Origin: CAWJPW01 sp963844845
GTDB lineage: Bacteria; Acidobacteriota; Thermoanaerobaculia; Thermoanaerobaculales; Sulfomarinibacteraceae
Assembly: GCA_963844845.1 (NCBI GenBank)
Contig: CAWJPW010000011.1
Location: forward strand, 744,001 to 808,000
Length of the DNA stretch: 64,000 bases
Reading direction: 5' to 3'
Shown here: positions 16,696-25,971 of the stretch, piece after piece
How the letters are laid out: every line of letters begins with the position of its first letter
Position numbering within the stretch: the stretch's first letter is position 1
Made by a program: the position numbers and the translations under genes
The notes under the pieces: generated by a model
What the model was told of the DNA's origin: nothing
What the model saw: the letters and a program-made list of their open reading frames with translations, nothing else
The model's database searches: none

Positions 16696-18036
16696 CTACT
16701 TCTGGTAACGCTCCATGAAGCCGGTATGGATACGGCCGGCGACGAAGTCGCGATCCTCCAGGATCCGCAGGTGCATCCGCGCCGAGGTCTTCACCCCCTC
16801 GATCTCCAGCATCCCGAGGGCGCGGCGGCCACGGGCGATGGCCTCCTGGCGGTCGTGCCCGTGCACGATGAGCTTGGCGATGAGGCTGTCGTAGTACGGG
16901 GGCACGGTGTACCCGGTGTAGAGGTGGGAGTCCACCCGTACGCCGGGCCCGCCGGGGAAGATGACCTTCTCGATGCGCCCGGGTGAGGGGGCGAAGGTGT
17001 CAGGGTCCTCGGCGTTGATGCGGAACTCGATGGCGTGACCGTTGGGCCGCGCCACCTGGCGTTGGCGCACCGTCATCGGCTGGCCGGCGGCGATGATGAG
17101 CTGCTCCTTGACCAGGTCGGTCCCAGTGACCATCTCGGTCACCGGATGCTCCACCTGGATGCGCGTGTTCATCTCCATGAAGGAGAACGACCCGTCTTCC
17201 GCGAGAAGAAACTCGACGGTTCCAGCGTTGACGTAGCCCGCGGCGCGAGCCGCTTCCACAGCAGCCTTGCCCATGGCCTCGCGCAGCTCCTGGGTGAGCG
17301 CGGCCGACGGCGACTCCTCCAGGAGCTTCTGGTGGCGGCGCTGGATCGAGCACTCACGCTCGCCGAGGTGGACGACCCGCCCTGTGCCGTCCGCCAGCAC
17401 CTGGAACTCCACGTGGCGAGGGCGCTGGAGGAACTTCTCCAGGTAGAGCGAGCCGTCGCCGAACGCCTTCTCGGCCTCGTTGCGGGCGGTGTCGAAAGCG
17501 TGCTTCAGCTCGCGGGCGTCGAAGGCCAGACGCATACCGCGGCCGCCACCGCCCGCCGACGCCTTGAGGATCACCGGAAAGCCGATCTCCTGGGCGAGAT
17601 CGAGGGCCTCCTGTCGGCTGCGCAGCGGCTCGGGGGATCCCGGGAGAATCGGTACGCCTGCCGCCGCCACCGCCCGCCGCGCCGCAGACTTGTTGCCCAT
17701 GAGGCGAATCGCATCGGGAGGCGGGCCGATGAACGTGAGGCCGCACTCGCTCACGATCTCGGCAAAGTCCGCGTTCTCGGCGAGGAAACCGTAGCCCGGG
17801 TGCACCGCGTCGGCGCCGGTGATCTCGGCTGCAGCGATGACCGCTGTGACATTGAGGTAGCTGGTGTTGGAGTAGGCGCCGCCGATGCACACTGACCTGT
17901 CGGCCAGGCGGGCGTGCAGGCAGTCCCGGTCGGCGTCCGAGTGGACGGCCACCGTCTCGAGCCCCAGCTCGCGGCAGGCGGCGATGATACGGACCGCGAT
18001 CTCGCCGCGGTTGGCGATGAGCACCCTGGAAAACAT
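16696..18036 (-). CDS. accC: Acetyl-CoA carboxylase, biotin carboxylase subunit
   Basis: ATP-dependent carboxylation of the biotin on BCCP, the first half-reaction of malonyl-CoA formation. The 446 residues match the family length. Motifs include LIANRGEIAVRI, the ATP-grasp loop KASAGGGGRGM, QRRHQKLLEESPS, EMNTRIQVEHPVTE with catalytic Glu/Arg, and the C-terminal SLIAKLIVHG. It starts two bases after the accB stop. The carboxyltransferase genes accA and accD are not in the window. Confidence 0.96.
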   Translation of the reverse strand: MFSRVLIANRGEIAVRIIAACRELGLETVAVHSDADRDCLHARLADRSVCIGGAYSNTSYLNVTAVIAAAEITGADAVHPGYGFLAENADFAEIVSECGLTFIGPPPDAIRLMGNKSAARRAVAAAGVPILPGSPEPLRSRQEALDLAQEIGFPVILKASAGGGGRGMRLAFDARELKHAFDTARNEAEKAFGDGSLYLEKFLQRPRHVEFQVLADGTGRVVHLGERECSIQRRHQKLLEESPSAALTQELREAMGKAAVEAARAAGYVNAGTVEFLLAEDGSFSFMEMNTRIQVEHPVTEMVTGTDLVKEQLIIAAGQPMTVRQRQVARPNGHAIEFRINAEDPDTFAPSPGRIEKVIFPGGPGVRVDSHLYTGYTVPPYYDSLIAKLIVHGHDRQEAIARGRRALGMLEIEGVKTSARMHLRILEDRDFVAGRIHTGFMERYQK

Positions 18037-18038
18037 GG

Positions 18039-18515
<477 letters not shown>

Positions 18516-18530
18516 GCGACGCGACCACCT

Positions 18531-18884
18531 TCAGATGAATTCGGAGTGGAGCCGCTCGGCCGCCAGTCGACTCAGGAACCTCGCCTTGCCCACGAGCCCG
18601 TGCCGGTCAAGCTGCAGCACCAGGAAGTAGCCGGCGCTCACCATCGTGAGCACCACGGTGGCAACCTCCCCGTGCACTGCGAACTGGCGCAACGGACCAT
18701 GGTTGAGCTCCCGCTCCGCCTGACCCACCTCGTAGAGGATGGCGGCGAACTGTGCCGCCACTTCCTCGAGCACCCTCCCCTGCGGCTGCATGGCCACAGG
18801 GATCCCATCCGGGTCGACCAGCGCGGCGGCGGTCGCCCCGGGACATGCATGGATCAGATCCGCAACGGCAGATTCAAGGTTCAC
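18531..18884 (-). CDS. Roadblock/LC7-domain protein
   Basis: A 117-residue single-domain protein of the roadblock/LC7 family, whose bacterial members (for example MglB) regulate small Ras-like GTPases or form scaffolds. Family features are ATAAALVDPDGIPVAMQ at the start of the beta sheet, VLEEVAAQFAAIL in helix 2, and VLTMVSAGYFLVLQLDR. The GTG start overlaps the stop of the TPR gene (GTGA) and accB follows 15 nt later, so it is embedded in the accBC operon. No MglA-type GTPase is encoded in the window. Confidence 0.75.
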   Translation of the reverse strand: MNLESAVADLIHACPGATAAALVDPDGIPVAMQPQGRVLEEVAAQFAAILYEVGQAERELNHGPLRQFAVHGEVATVVLTMVSAGYFLVLQLDRHGLVGKARFLSRLAAERLHSEFI

Positions 18885-20008
18885 GACGCGAGCTTCCCGG
18901 CCGCCAGTCTAACCGCGTCCAGCCAGCGCTGCAACGCGACGATCGTTGCGAAGCGCGGGTCCGCGCCACCGGCCTCTGGAACGGGAACCGCCCGCGCGAC
19001 CTCGGCCAGCAGATCCTGAGCATCGATGGAGCCCGGCTCCCGCTCGAGCACGGCAGCTGCCGTGCGGCGGGCGAGCTCGAGGTCGCCCTGGTCAAGGGCC
19101 AGGCGAGCCAGGGTGAGGGTAGGCAGCGGCAGATCGAGCTCCTCGGGAATGGCCGCGAGCAGCTCGCCGGCTTCCAGCGCCGCGGGCGGCGCCGGCTCGG
19201 CAGCGGTGGAGGGCTCCGGCCCGGGCGCTCCTGCGGGGCTCTCGGGTGGCGCCGGCTCGAGGTCGGGCAGCGGCGCGCCGGTCACCTCGCGGGGCCACGA
19301 TCCCCCGTCCGGCGCTTCGTCGGGCTCGTCGACCGGCGTTGCCGGCGCGGCGGCCTCACCGAGGGGCACCGGCTCCGCTGCGGCTGCCGCCCCGTCGCCC
19401 TCCGCCGCGGCCGCGATCTCCTCGGGCTCCTCGGGAACGGCTTCAGGAGGAGGCTCCGGCGGGAGCTCGGGCGGCGTGAAGACATCCGCCTCGCCCGCCA
19501 TCCACACTCCGGTGTCGCCGCGCGGCGTCATCTCGAAAGGGTCCCCGGCGGAGACGGAAAAGATCTCCAACGGCTGCGGCTGCGGCACGGCGACGGTCGC
19601 CTCCGCCGCTAGGCGCGCCTCCGCGTCGGCGATGCGCTCATCCAGATCCCGGTCGCCAGGAGCCAGCGCGCGAGCGAGCTTGAGCGCTTTGATCGCCCCG
19701 AGCCAGTCCTCCCGATCGATCGCAACCTGGCCCCGCAGCTGTGCCGCCACGGCGTTCTCGGGATCCAGCTTGAGGGCCTCGGCGAGGACCTCGTCGGCCT
19801 CGTCCAGGCGGTCCAGCGCCAGAAGCGCCCTCCCCAGGGAGACCCAGGCGGTGACGTAGAAGGGATGTTGATCGAGCCCGACGCGCAACACCTCCACCGC
19901 CTCGGCGTCCTCGCCCTCGCGGCGGAGGAGCTCGCCGAGCTGGTAGAACTGCCGGGAGGTCGGATCCTCCCGCAGTCGCTCACGAAGCTCGTCGATGCGT
20001 TCGTCCAT
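18881..20008 (-). CDS. TPR-repeat protein with acidic Pro/Ala-rich region
   Basis: A soluble protein of 375 residues. The N-terminus has four to five TPRs (about 1-155: DPTSRQFYQLGELLRREG, HPFYVTAWVSLGRALLALD, DPENAVAAQLRGQVAI). A long low-complexity region rich in Ala, Pro and Glu (about 165-285) is probably disordered. A C-terminal helical part (about 290-375) resembles two more TPR units. No signal peptide is seen. It is the first gene of the run with the roadblock protein and accBC, and overlaps the former by four bases. A role as adaptor for the roadblock protein is inference. Confidence 0.72.
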   Translation of the reverse strand: MDERIDELRERLREDPTSRQFYQLGELLRREGEDAEAVEVLRVGLDQHPFYVTAWVSLGRALLALDRLDEADEVLAEALKLDPENAVAAQLRGQVAIDREDWLGAIKALKLARALAPGDRDLDERIADAEARLAAEATVAVPQPQPLEIFSVSAGDPFEMTPRGDTGVWMAGEADVFTPPELPPEPPPEAVPEEPEEIAAAAEGDGAAAAAEPVPLGEAAAPATPVDEPDEAPDGGSWPREVTGAPLPDLEPAPPESPAGAPGPEPSTAAEPAPPAALEAGELLAAIPEELDLPLPTLTLARLALDQGDLELARRTAAAVLEREPGSIDAQDLLAEVARAVPVPEAGGADPRFATIVALQRWLDAVRLAAGKLAS

Positions 20009-20022
20009 CAGAGATGTAAAGA

Positions 20023-20054
20023 CGCCCCGGCCCGCATACGCGCGGGCCGGGGCG
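20023..20054 (-). terminator. Terminator hairpin after the pilus-lipoprotein operon
   Basis: A perfect 13-bp stem (20023-20035 with 20042-20054) and a 6-nt loop. On the minus strand it lies right after the IPT-lipoprotein stop and is followed by TCTTTAC, a short T-rich tail. It separates the pil operon from the TPR/acc operon. Confidence 0.75.
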
Positions 20055-20064
20055 GTGTCCTTCG

Positions 20065-22386
20065 TCAGGGAGTCTCACGACCGGCGAGGGTGATCACCAC
20101 CGGGCTGTTGTTGGGATCGTTGCTGGTGATTGTCAGCGTGCCACTATAGGTGGCACCACCATCGGCAGGAGGCGTAAACGTGACGTCGAGGGTCGTAGTC
20201 CCCGGCGGCGGCGCCGGCGCCACGGGCGAGGCCGGTGCCGCAGTCAGGCTGAAGCCCGTACCTGTGACCGCCGCGCTGAGGGTGAGGTTCGAGTCACCCG
20301 TGTTGCTGATGTTCAGGGTCTGTGCAGCGGAGCTCCCGAAGTCCACATCCCCGAAGTTCCAGGTTTGCCCGCTCACCAGAGGCGCCGTGACAAGCACCGG
20401 GCCGATCCGGCAGGTGTCGTCGCTGGGGATGTAGGCGAACCCGTTCTGCAGGGTGTCGCTGCACCCGGTGGCCACGTTGGTCACGGTGACGTCCACCCCG
20501 GTGGGGATGGAGCGCACCCCCTCGACCCCGCTTTTAAAGCAGGCGACCTCGTCGAAGGCGAAGCCCGGGATGGTGATGGGGTCGGGGATGTCCACCTGCA
20601 GGGTGGAGGAGTCGATGAAGGTGGCCGGGAGCTGCTCCGGCGAGCTCCCGAACTGGACCACCGCCGGGTCGGTGAACTCCTGGCCGCTGATGGTCACCGG
20701 GGTCGCCGGCGCGTACTCCGCACTCGACGGCTGCACCGCGATGATGATCGGGCTGGGGCCGATGTAGGTGAAGCTGCCGCCGCTGGCGGTGAGGCCGGTG
20801 TCGCTGTGGGTGAGGGTGAAGCTACCGGTGGTGTCACCGCACGGCACCGGGACCAGGGCCGGCATCCGTACCAGAACCTCGGAGCCCGACACCGAGATGG
20901 TTTCCACTCGGAGGGAGCCCCAGTCCACCAGGAGCGGGTCGCGGAAGCCGCCGCCGAAGATGGTGACGACGGTGGCGGCGTCGGCCGGCCCCGAGGTCGG
21001 GGTGTTGCCCGACACGAACATGCTCTCGCCGTACGTGAACGCCCCGCCCAGGGTGTCCTCGAGGCCCGAGTCCACGTTGACCACGCGGACGTCGACGGTG
21101 ACCGGCGGCGTCGGCTGGGTCGGCGTGATGTCGGGGCTTGTGACGACGATCTGGTTGAAGTTGATGGAGACGATGTTGGCCTCGCGGCTGCCGATGGTGC
21201 CGCCCTCGAAGAAGACCTGCAACGGCGACACGAAGCCGGTGCCGAAGATGGTCACCCGAGTTCCGCCCTCGATGGGGCCGGAGCTGGGCGAGACCGCGGT
21301 GATGTTGGGCTGCGGCTGGTCGGCGACGAAGACGAAGGCCGCCGTCTTGGTGGTGGTCTTCTCGAACTGGCTGCCCGCGCGGGTCACCACCGTCACCGAG
21401 GCGACGTCGTCGGCCTGCAGCACCCCGGCGCTCACCTGGGGGGTCATCAGGGTGATCTGGGTGTGATCGGGGGACACCGTCACCTCGTCCGCCTCGAGGG
21501 TGCCCACGCTGGTGTTGAACGTCACCCGCACCGGAGTCTCGAAGTTGCGGCCGAGGATGGTCACCTGCTCGCCGCCGCGGGCGCTGCCGTGGTCCGGGTA
21601 GAGCTGGTAGATCTCGGGGTCGCCCGAGGTGGGCGTGAGGCGGAAGGCGGCCGAGAGGACCTCCTCCTGCTCGTAGGAGGTGCCCACGCCGCGCACGATC
21701 CTGATGTCCGCCTGGTACTCCTGAGCGGTATCCACACCGGTGATGGCCGGAGTCCTGATGCGGATCGAGCCATCGGTGTCGCCCTGGATGACCGACAGCA
21801 CCTGGGCCTCGAAGTCGGTTCCGTTCACCACAAAGTACGCCTCGACCGGGGTGTAGACGCCCTTGCCGGTGAGGATGACCTCCTCGCCGCCGGCGAGTGA
21901 GCCCTGGGTAGGAACCACCGAGTAGATGTGGAGGTCGGCGCTCTGGTCAGGCTGGCGGAAGAAGACGTTGACCGTCTTGGAGGCGTTCCCCGCCCGGGCC
22001 ACCACGGTGAAGGTGGCCTGCACCGCTGCGGTCATGTACACGTTGGCACGGCCCCCGCTGGAGGCGACGCTGGCGCTCGCCGTGGAGTTGGAGGTGAACC
22101 ATGCGCAAGGAATGGTGTTGCCGCTGGCGTCCTGGCATGACCCTGCGTTGGTGATCTCGAACGTCACCGTGGTTCCGTCGGCCACGGCGGCGCCGTCCTT
22201 GGTGACGGCGGCGGAGATCAGGACCTCCTCGAGCACCTGCGGCTGCGAGGAGCTCACGGTCAGGGAGGTGATGGCCCAGGTCTGGCTCGGCGGCGTCGGC
22301 ACCGGCCCGGCCGACGGGCTGCTTCCCGAGCAGCCGACCAGGACCAGGAGCACGATCGCGGTCCCACACAGGAGAATCTTCTTCAT
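20065..22386 (-). CDS. Large lipoprotein with IPT/TIG repeats
   Basis: A 773-residue exported lipoprotein. The signal peptide ends in lipobox LVGC with Cys19 as lipidation site. After an Ig-like region come about six IPT/TIG (immunoglobulin-like, plexin/transcription factor) repeats, recognisable by P-x-SG-x-GG-x-x-V-x-I-x-G units such as SPSSGPIEGGTRVTIFGTGF and TPTSGPADAATVVTIFGGGF. The C-terminal 100 residues resemble an ASPM/SPD-2/Hydin-type beta domain (WNFGDVDFGSSAAQTLNISN). It follows the small lipoprotein gene by 6 nt, downstream of pilQ, so it is probably made with the pilus machine and sits at the cell surface or in the periplasm. The ligand is unknown. Confidence 0.8.
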   Translation of the reverse strand: MKKILLCGTAIVLLVLVGCSGSSPSAGPVPTPPSQTWAITSLTVSSSQPQVLEEVLISAAVTKDGAAVADGTTVTFEITNAGSCQDASGNTIPCAWFTSNSTASASVASSGGRANVYMTAAVQATFTVVARAGNASKTVNVFFRQPDQSADLHIYSVVPTQGSLAGGEEVILTGKGVYTPVEAYFVVNGTDFEAQVLSVIQGDTDGSIRIRTPAITGVDTAQEYQADIRIVRGVGTSYEQEEVLSAAFRLTPTSGDPEIYQLYPDHGSARGGEQVTILGRNFETPVRVTFNTSVGTLEADEVTVSPDHTQITLMTPQVSAGVLQADDVASVTVVTRAGSQFEKTTTKTAAFVFVADQPQPNITAVSPSSGPIEGGTRVTIFGTGFVSPLQVFFEGGTIGSREANIVSINFNQIVVTSPDITPTQPTPPVTVDVRVVNVDSGLEDTLGGAFTYGESMFVSGNTPTSGPADAATVVTIFGGGFRDPLLVDWGSLRVETISVSGSEVLVRMPALVPVPCGDTTGSFTLTHSDTGLTASGGSFTYIGPSPIIIAVQPSSAEYAPATPVTISGQEFTDPAVVQFGSSPEQLPATFIDSSTLQVDIPDPITIPGFAFDEVACFKSGVEGVRSIPTGVDVTVTNVATGCSDTLQNGFAYIPSDDTCRIGPVLVTAPLVSGQTWNFGDVDFGSSAAQTLNISNTGDSNLTLSAAVTGTGFSLTAAPASPVAPAPPPGTTTLDVTFTPPADGGATYSGTLTITSNDPNNSPVVITLAGRETP

Positions 22387-22392
22387 GGCGCA

Positions 22393-22944
22393 TCACCCTC
22401 CGTAGGTGAAGTTGAATGCGAGGGTCTTCTCGGCCTTGACGCTCTTGCCGGAGACGGTGGTCCCGTAGATCTCGATCCTGAGGCTCTGACGGATGTGGTT
22501 CTGGCCCGTCTCCGGATCGACGCCGCCGTTCTCGGGCAGAAGAGAGTTGAGCGGCGGCTGGCGAAGGTACTCCGCCGGGTAGACCCGGTAGTTGGTGAGG
22601 GCCGCCGATCCGCCCGCCGGCACGTAGACCCCGGTGTCGTGGACCCACTGTGGCGAGGCAGCGGTGCCGCCGTCGGTCCGGTAGGGTGTGATGACCCAGC
22701 GAGTGAGGTTCACGTCCTGGTTGGCGGTGAGTGCACCGTTGGGATCCTTGGAATGGCTGTCGATGTTCATCGAATCGACGCTCACGTCAAAGGTCTGGGA
22801 CACGTCGATCTCGGGATTGTACTGGGTGACGTCGACCGTCAGGAACACCACTGCCTCGGTCTCGTTCAGCGTGCTGTTGCCGCCACAGGACACCGTCGCC
22901 ATCACCAGGACCCCGAGAGCACACATCGCCAAAGCGCGCTTCAT
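22393..22944 (-). CDS. Small lipoprotein of the pil operon, unknown family
   Basis: I do not recognise the family. The 183 residues begin with a lipoprotein signal ending in ATVSC at Cys20 and continue as a beta-rich domain with no clear motif (VVFLTVDVTQYNPEIDVSQT, LRIEIYGTTVSGKSV). The ATG at 22944 lies downstream of GGTGGAGG. An in-frame GTG at 22956 overlaps that ribosome site and is not preferred. It starts 13 nt after pilQ and is followed after 6 nt by the IPT lipoprotein gene, so all three are likely cotranscribed. Confidence 0.7.
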   Translation of the reverse strand: MKRALAMCALGVLVMATVSCGGNSTLNETEAVVFLTVDVTQYNPEIDVSQTFDVSVDSMNIDSHSKDPNGALTANQDVNLTRWVITPYRTDGGTAASPQWVHDTGVYVPAGGSAALTNYRVYPAEYLRQPPLNSLLPENGGVDPETGQNHIRQSLRIEIYGTTVSGKSVKAEKTLAFNFTYGG

Positions 22945-22957
22945 AGCTTCCTCCACC

Positions 22958-25396
22958 TCAGTACTTCACGATTCGCGGCGTGATGAAGATCAGCAGCTCG
23001 TCATGACTCTTCGAGACATCCTTGTTGCGGAACAAAGCACCGAGGAGCGGGATCTTGGCAAGCCCAGGGACCGAGTTGTTGGACACCTGGTCATTCACCT
23101 GATAGATCCCGGCGATCACGGTGGTCCCACCGTCCCGCACCAGCAGCTGGGTCTTGGCGGCGCGGGTGAAGATGGGGACGTTGTTGCCGCCGGTGACGTT
23201 GAGGGCCGTCTGCGGCTGCTGCTTCTTGATGTCGATGTCGAGCATGACCGTGCCTTCGGCTGTGATCTGTGGCGTCACGTCGAGGTTCAGGGTCGCGTCG
23301 ACGTACTGGACCGTGACGGTGTTGTTGGCCACCGTCTGGACTGGGATTTGCAGACCTGAGCGGATATTCGCCCGCATCAGGTTTTGCGTGGTAACGCGCG
23401 GGCTCGAGACGATCTTGGCGAGACCGTCAGACTCGGCCGCGCTGAGTGTGAAGTCGAGGTTGAACGTGTTGAGGATGTCGGCGAACGCGAAGGAGATGAT
23501 GCCGTTAGTCCCCTTCTCCAGCCCGACCCGCCCGGAAACGTCGATGCTGTTGGGGAAGTTGAGCCCCGTGTCGTTGCCGTGCTCGGCGTCCATCAGGCCC
23601 TCGAAGCCCCAGTTGACGCCCAGCTGGTGCGAGAAGGTCCGCGTGGTCTCCACGATGCGGCCTTCGATGACCACCTGGGGAGTGGGCTGATCGAGGGTCT
23701 CCACCAGTCGCAACACGCCCTCCACCCGATCGACGGTGTCGCGGATGATGAGCGTGTTGGTGCGCTCGTCCACCACCACCGAGCCCCGGTCCGAGAGCAG
23801 GAAAGCATCCCGGGTCACCAGGCTGGCCACGTACGTCGCCTTGGCATAGGAGAGCGGCTTGACCACCGTCTTGACGGGTTTGGCCGCCTCCTGCTGCTTG
23901 GCGAACTGTGCCGCCTGCTGCTTCTCCTGCGCCAGCTTGGCCAACGGCGCGACGCGGAGCACGTTGTTCTCGAGCACGTAGTCGAGGTTGTTGATCTTCA
24001 GGATGAGGTCGAGGGCCTGGTCCCACGGGACATTGTGCAGCTCCACCGTCACCGAGCCCGAGACTCCCGGGTCAACCACGATGTTGAGGTTGGTGAGTGC
24101 GGCGAAGGTGCGCAGCACGTCCTTGATGTCGGCGTCCTTCAGCTGCAGGCTGATGGGCTCGCCGGTGAACTGGCGCTCTTCGCTCTCGACCTCCTGCGAC
24201 TTGTAGGTCTCGGCCTGACTCGTACCCAGGGTCTGGGCGGCCGCCGCCTGCTCGAGCATCTGTGAGGGCTCGGCCACCCATGGGGAGGGAGCCGTCGTCT
24301 CGGCGTCCGGCATCGCGTCCGCGGAGGCCACCCGGACCGGGGCGGGAAGACTCGCTGGAGCCGCCGGCGGCTCGGCATCGGGCCCCGCCTCGGACTCCCT
24401 CGTGACCTTCACGGCCGGCGCGCGGGACGCCGGCGCGGCGGCCGCGCGGGCGGGCTCCTGCGTCTCGACGGCCGGGACGAAGCCCGGCGAGCCCACCTCG
24501 ACGGTGGCGCCCTCAGCCGACGGCACGACCCGGAAGTCCACAGGGTGCTCGAGGTCGATCACGACCCTGGTGACCGGGTCGGGCGCGGCCCTGAACTGTG
24601 CGACACGCACGCGCCGCACGAGGTCCGAGCCCACCTGTTGGATATGACGGCTGACGCGGTTCACCACGCCCGGGAGGTCGATGACGACGCGGTCGGGCGA
24701 GGGCAGGGAGAAGGCGTTGGCGGCCAGACTCCCGTCACCCTCGAGGCGCACGACCACCCCGTTGCCGGCGCTCACCGGAACGATCCCGAGGAGACTCGAG
24801 GCGGAGCGGATCGGGGCTGCATTTCCCTCGGCCGCCGGGGTCGCACTTGCCTCGGCCGCCGGGGTCACACTTGCCTCGGCCGCCGGGACCGGCACCGGGA
24901 CCTGTGGCTTCGCCGCGGCGGTCGCCGGGATGGGGCCGGAGGCGGACGGGGCCGCAGCGGAGTCAGCTCCGGCGGACTCGGGCGCGTCACCGGACCCGTC
25001 GAACCGGAGCTCGAGGCCTCCTGACTGCTGCACGAGCTCGAGCTGAGCTGGCTGGCTCAGCCACACGGTGAGCCGTGTCATCCGCTTGCCGAACGCCTCA
25101 ACCGCGGCCAGCTCGGCCCGGTCGATACCCAGCTCCGGCTCGCTCAGGAACGCCACCGACGGGTCCCACGTGGCCTCTGGCATCTCCACGTACCAGACAC
25201 CGGGCTGCGGGCTGTAGTGCACCGTCTCGGACGTGTCGGCACCGTAAAGGTGGATGACGGGGCCCGAGGGCCCGGCCTCGGCGGACAGGCCGCTGATCGT
25301 CAGTGCCGTGCCATCCGCCAAGGCGGGACCGGCCGAGAGCAGCGCGCCTAGTGCCGCGGCCACCACCACGAGAATGCGGGCGTGTCTGACCTTCAT
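22958..25396 (-). CDS. pilQ: Type IV pilus secretin PilQ
   Basis: Forms the outer-membrane channel through which the type IV pilus leaves the cell. The 812 residues have a signal peptide, two AMIN domains (about 25-135 and 205-310, probably peptidoglycan binding), a low-complexity linker, a secretin/TonB short N-terminal domain (ISLQLKDADIKDVLRTFAAL), and a secretin N1 domain with DRGSVVVDERTNTLIIRD. The secretin core ends in the family signature VPGLAKIPLLGALFRNKDVS. Start ATG 25396 (residue 5 of the longer frame) gives a normal signal peptide. It follows pilP and precedes two lipoprotein genes. Confidence 0.95.
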   Translation of the reverse strand: MKVRHARILVVVAAALGALLSAGPALADGTALTISGLSAEAGPSGPVIHLYGADTSETVHYSPQPGVWYVEMPEATWDPSVAFLSEPELGIDRAELAAVEAFGKRMTRLTVWLSQPAQLELVQQSGGLELRFDGSGDAPESAGADSAAAPSASGPIPATAAAKPQVPVPVPAAEASVTPAAEASATPAAEGNAAPIRSASSLLGIVPVSAGNGVVVRLEGDGSLAANAFSLPSPDRVVIDLPGVVNRVSRHIQQVGSDLVRRVRVAQFRAAPDPVTRVVIDLEHPVDFRVVPSAEGATVEVGSPGFVPAVETQEPARAAAAPASRAPAVKVTRESEAGPDAEPPAAPASLPAPVRVASADAMPDAETTAPSPWVAEPSQMLEQAAAAQTLGTSQAETYKSQEVESEERQFTGEPISLQLKDADIKDVLRTFAALTNLNIVVDPGVSGSVTVELHNVPWDQALDLILKINNLDYVLENNVLRVAPLAKLAQEKQQAAQFAKQQEAAKPVKTVVKPLSYAKATYVASLVTRDAFLLSDRGSVVVDERTNTLIIRDTVDRVEGVLRLVETLDQPTPQVVIEGRIVETTRTFSHQLGVNWGFEGLMDAEHGNDTGLNFPNSIDVSGRVGLEKGTNGIISFAFADILNTFNLDFTLSAAESDGLAKIVSSPRVTTQNLMRANIRSGLQIPVQTVANNTVTVQYVDATLNLDVTPQITAEGTVMLDIDIKKQQPQTALNVTGGNNVPIFTRAAKTQLLVRDGGTTVIAGIYQVNDQVSNNSVPGLAKIPLLGALFRNKDVSKSHDELLIFITPRIVKY
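24827..24888. repeat. 24-bp in-frame tandem repeat inside pilQ
   Basis: Two nearly identical 24-bp units (24827-24850 and 24851-24874) and a partial third encode the peptide unit E-A-S-x-T-P-A-A. They lie in the Ala/Pro-rich linker between the two AMIN domains. Slippage here would change linker length without shifting the frame. Confidence 0.7.
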
Positions 25397-25424
25397 CGCA
25401 ACCCCCACTTTCGACCTTCTTCCC

Positions 25425-25958
25425 TCAACTTCCGCCGATCTCGCGCACCACCTCGCGGTAGGGTTTGAGTGCCTTGGGATCGTTTACCTGCTGGCGGAAG
25501 ACGACCTTGTCAGGGTCGATCTCCTTCACGCTCCCGTTGTAGAGCTCGGTGCCGGGACGGAGGATATAACTCAGATTGTCGCGGCCCTGGACGAAGGCCA
25601 GGATACCCGCAGAGGTCTGGACGATCCCTTCGAGCTTGAGCTCCTCGATCATCATGCCGGCCAGACCGGGAGGCCGCTGACCCGGCCGCTCCTCTTCCTG
25701 CATGCCCTCGAGCAGTGAGCGGAAGGGATCCCGCCGGCCGGCCGGATCGTAGCTGAACTTCTCACCCTTGAAAACGCGCTCCTCGCCGCGCAGGATCTGC
25801 TCGATCTTCGACACATCGACCTCATTCTCGTCGCCGGCACTCGGCGCGGGGGTCGTGGCCGTCTCGGGCTGGGTGTCCTGGGCCTCGGCCACCGCCACCC
25901 AGCCGCATCCCACGAGCACCGCTGCGAGCAGTCCGGCGAGAACGTACCGCCTCTTCAT
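25425..25958 (-). CDS. pilP: Type IV pilus lipoprotein PilP
   Basis: Inner-membrane lipoprotein that links the PilNO complex to the PilQ secretin. The 177 residues carry a lipobox-like LVGC in the signal peptide, a disordered Thr/Pro/Ala stretch and a compact C-terminal beta domain. That domain holds DPAGRRDPFRSLLEG, the usual RDPF motif before the domain, and then LEGIVQTSAGILAFVQG. The ATG at 25958 after GTGGAGGCG is chosen; the frame is open for 30 more codons upstream but overlaps pilO. Order pilO-pilP-pilQ is conserved. Confidence 0.88.
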   Translation of the reverse strand: MKRRYVLAGLLAAVLVGCGWVAVAEAQDTQPETATTPAPSAGDENEVDVSKIEQILRGEERVFKGEKFSYDPAGRRDPFRSLLEGMQEEERPGQRPPGLAGMMIEELKLEGIVQTSAGILAFVQGRDNLSYILRPGTELYNGSVKEIDPDKVVFRQQVNDPKALKPYREVVREIGGS

Positions 25959-25971
25959 GTCCGCCTCCACA

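Noticed and set aside
20365..21900. 511-codon plus-strand frame opposite the IPT lipoprotein
   Set aside because: Antisense shadow with no start context; the minus-strand protein has a lipobox and repeats.
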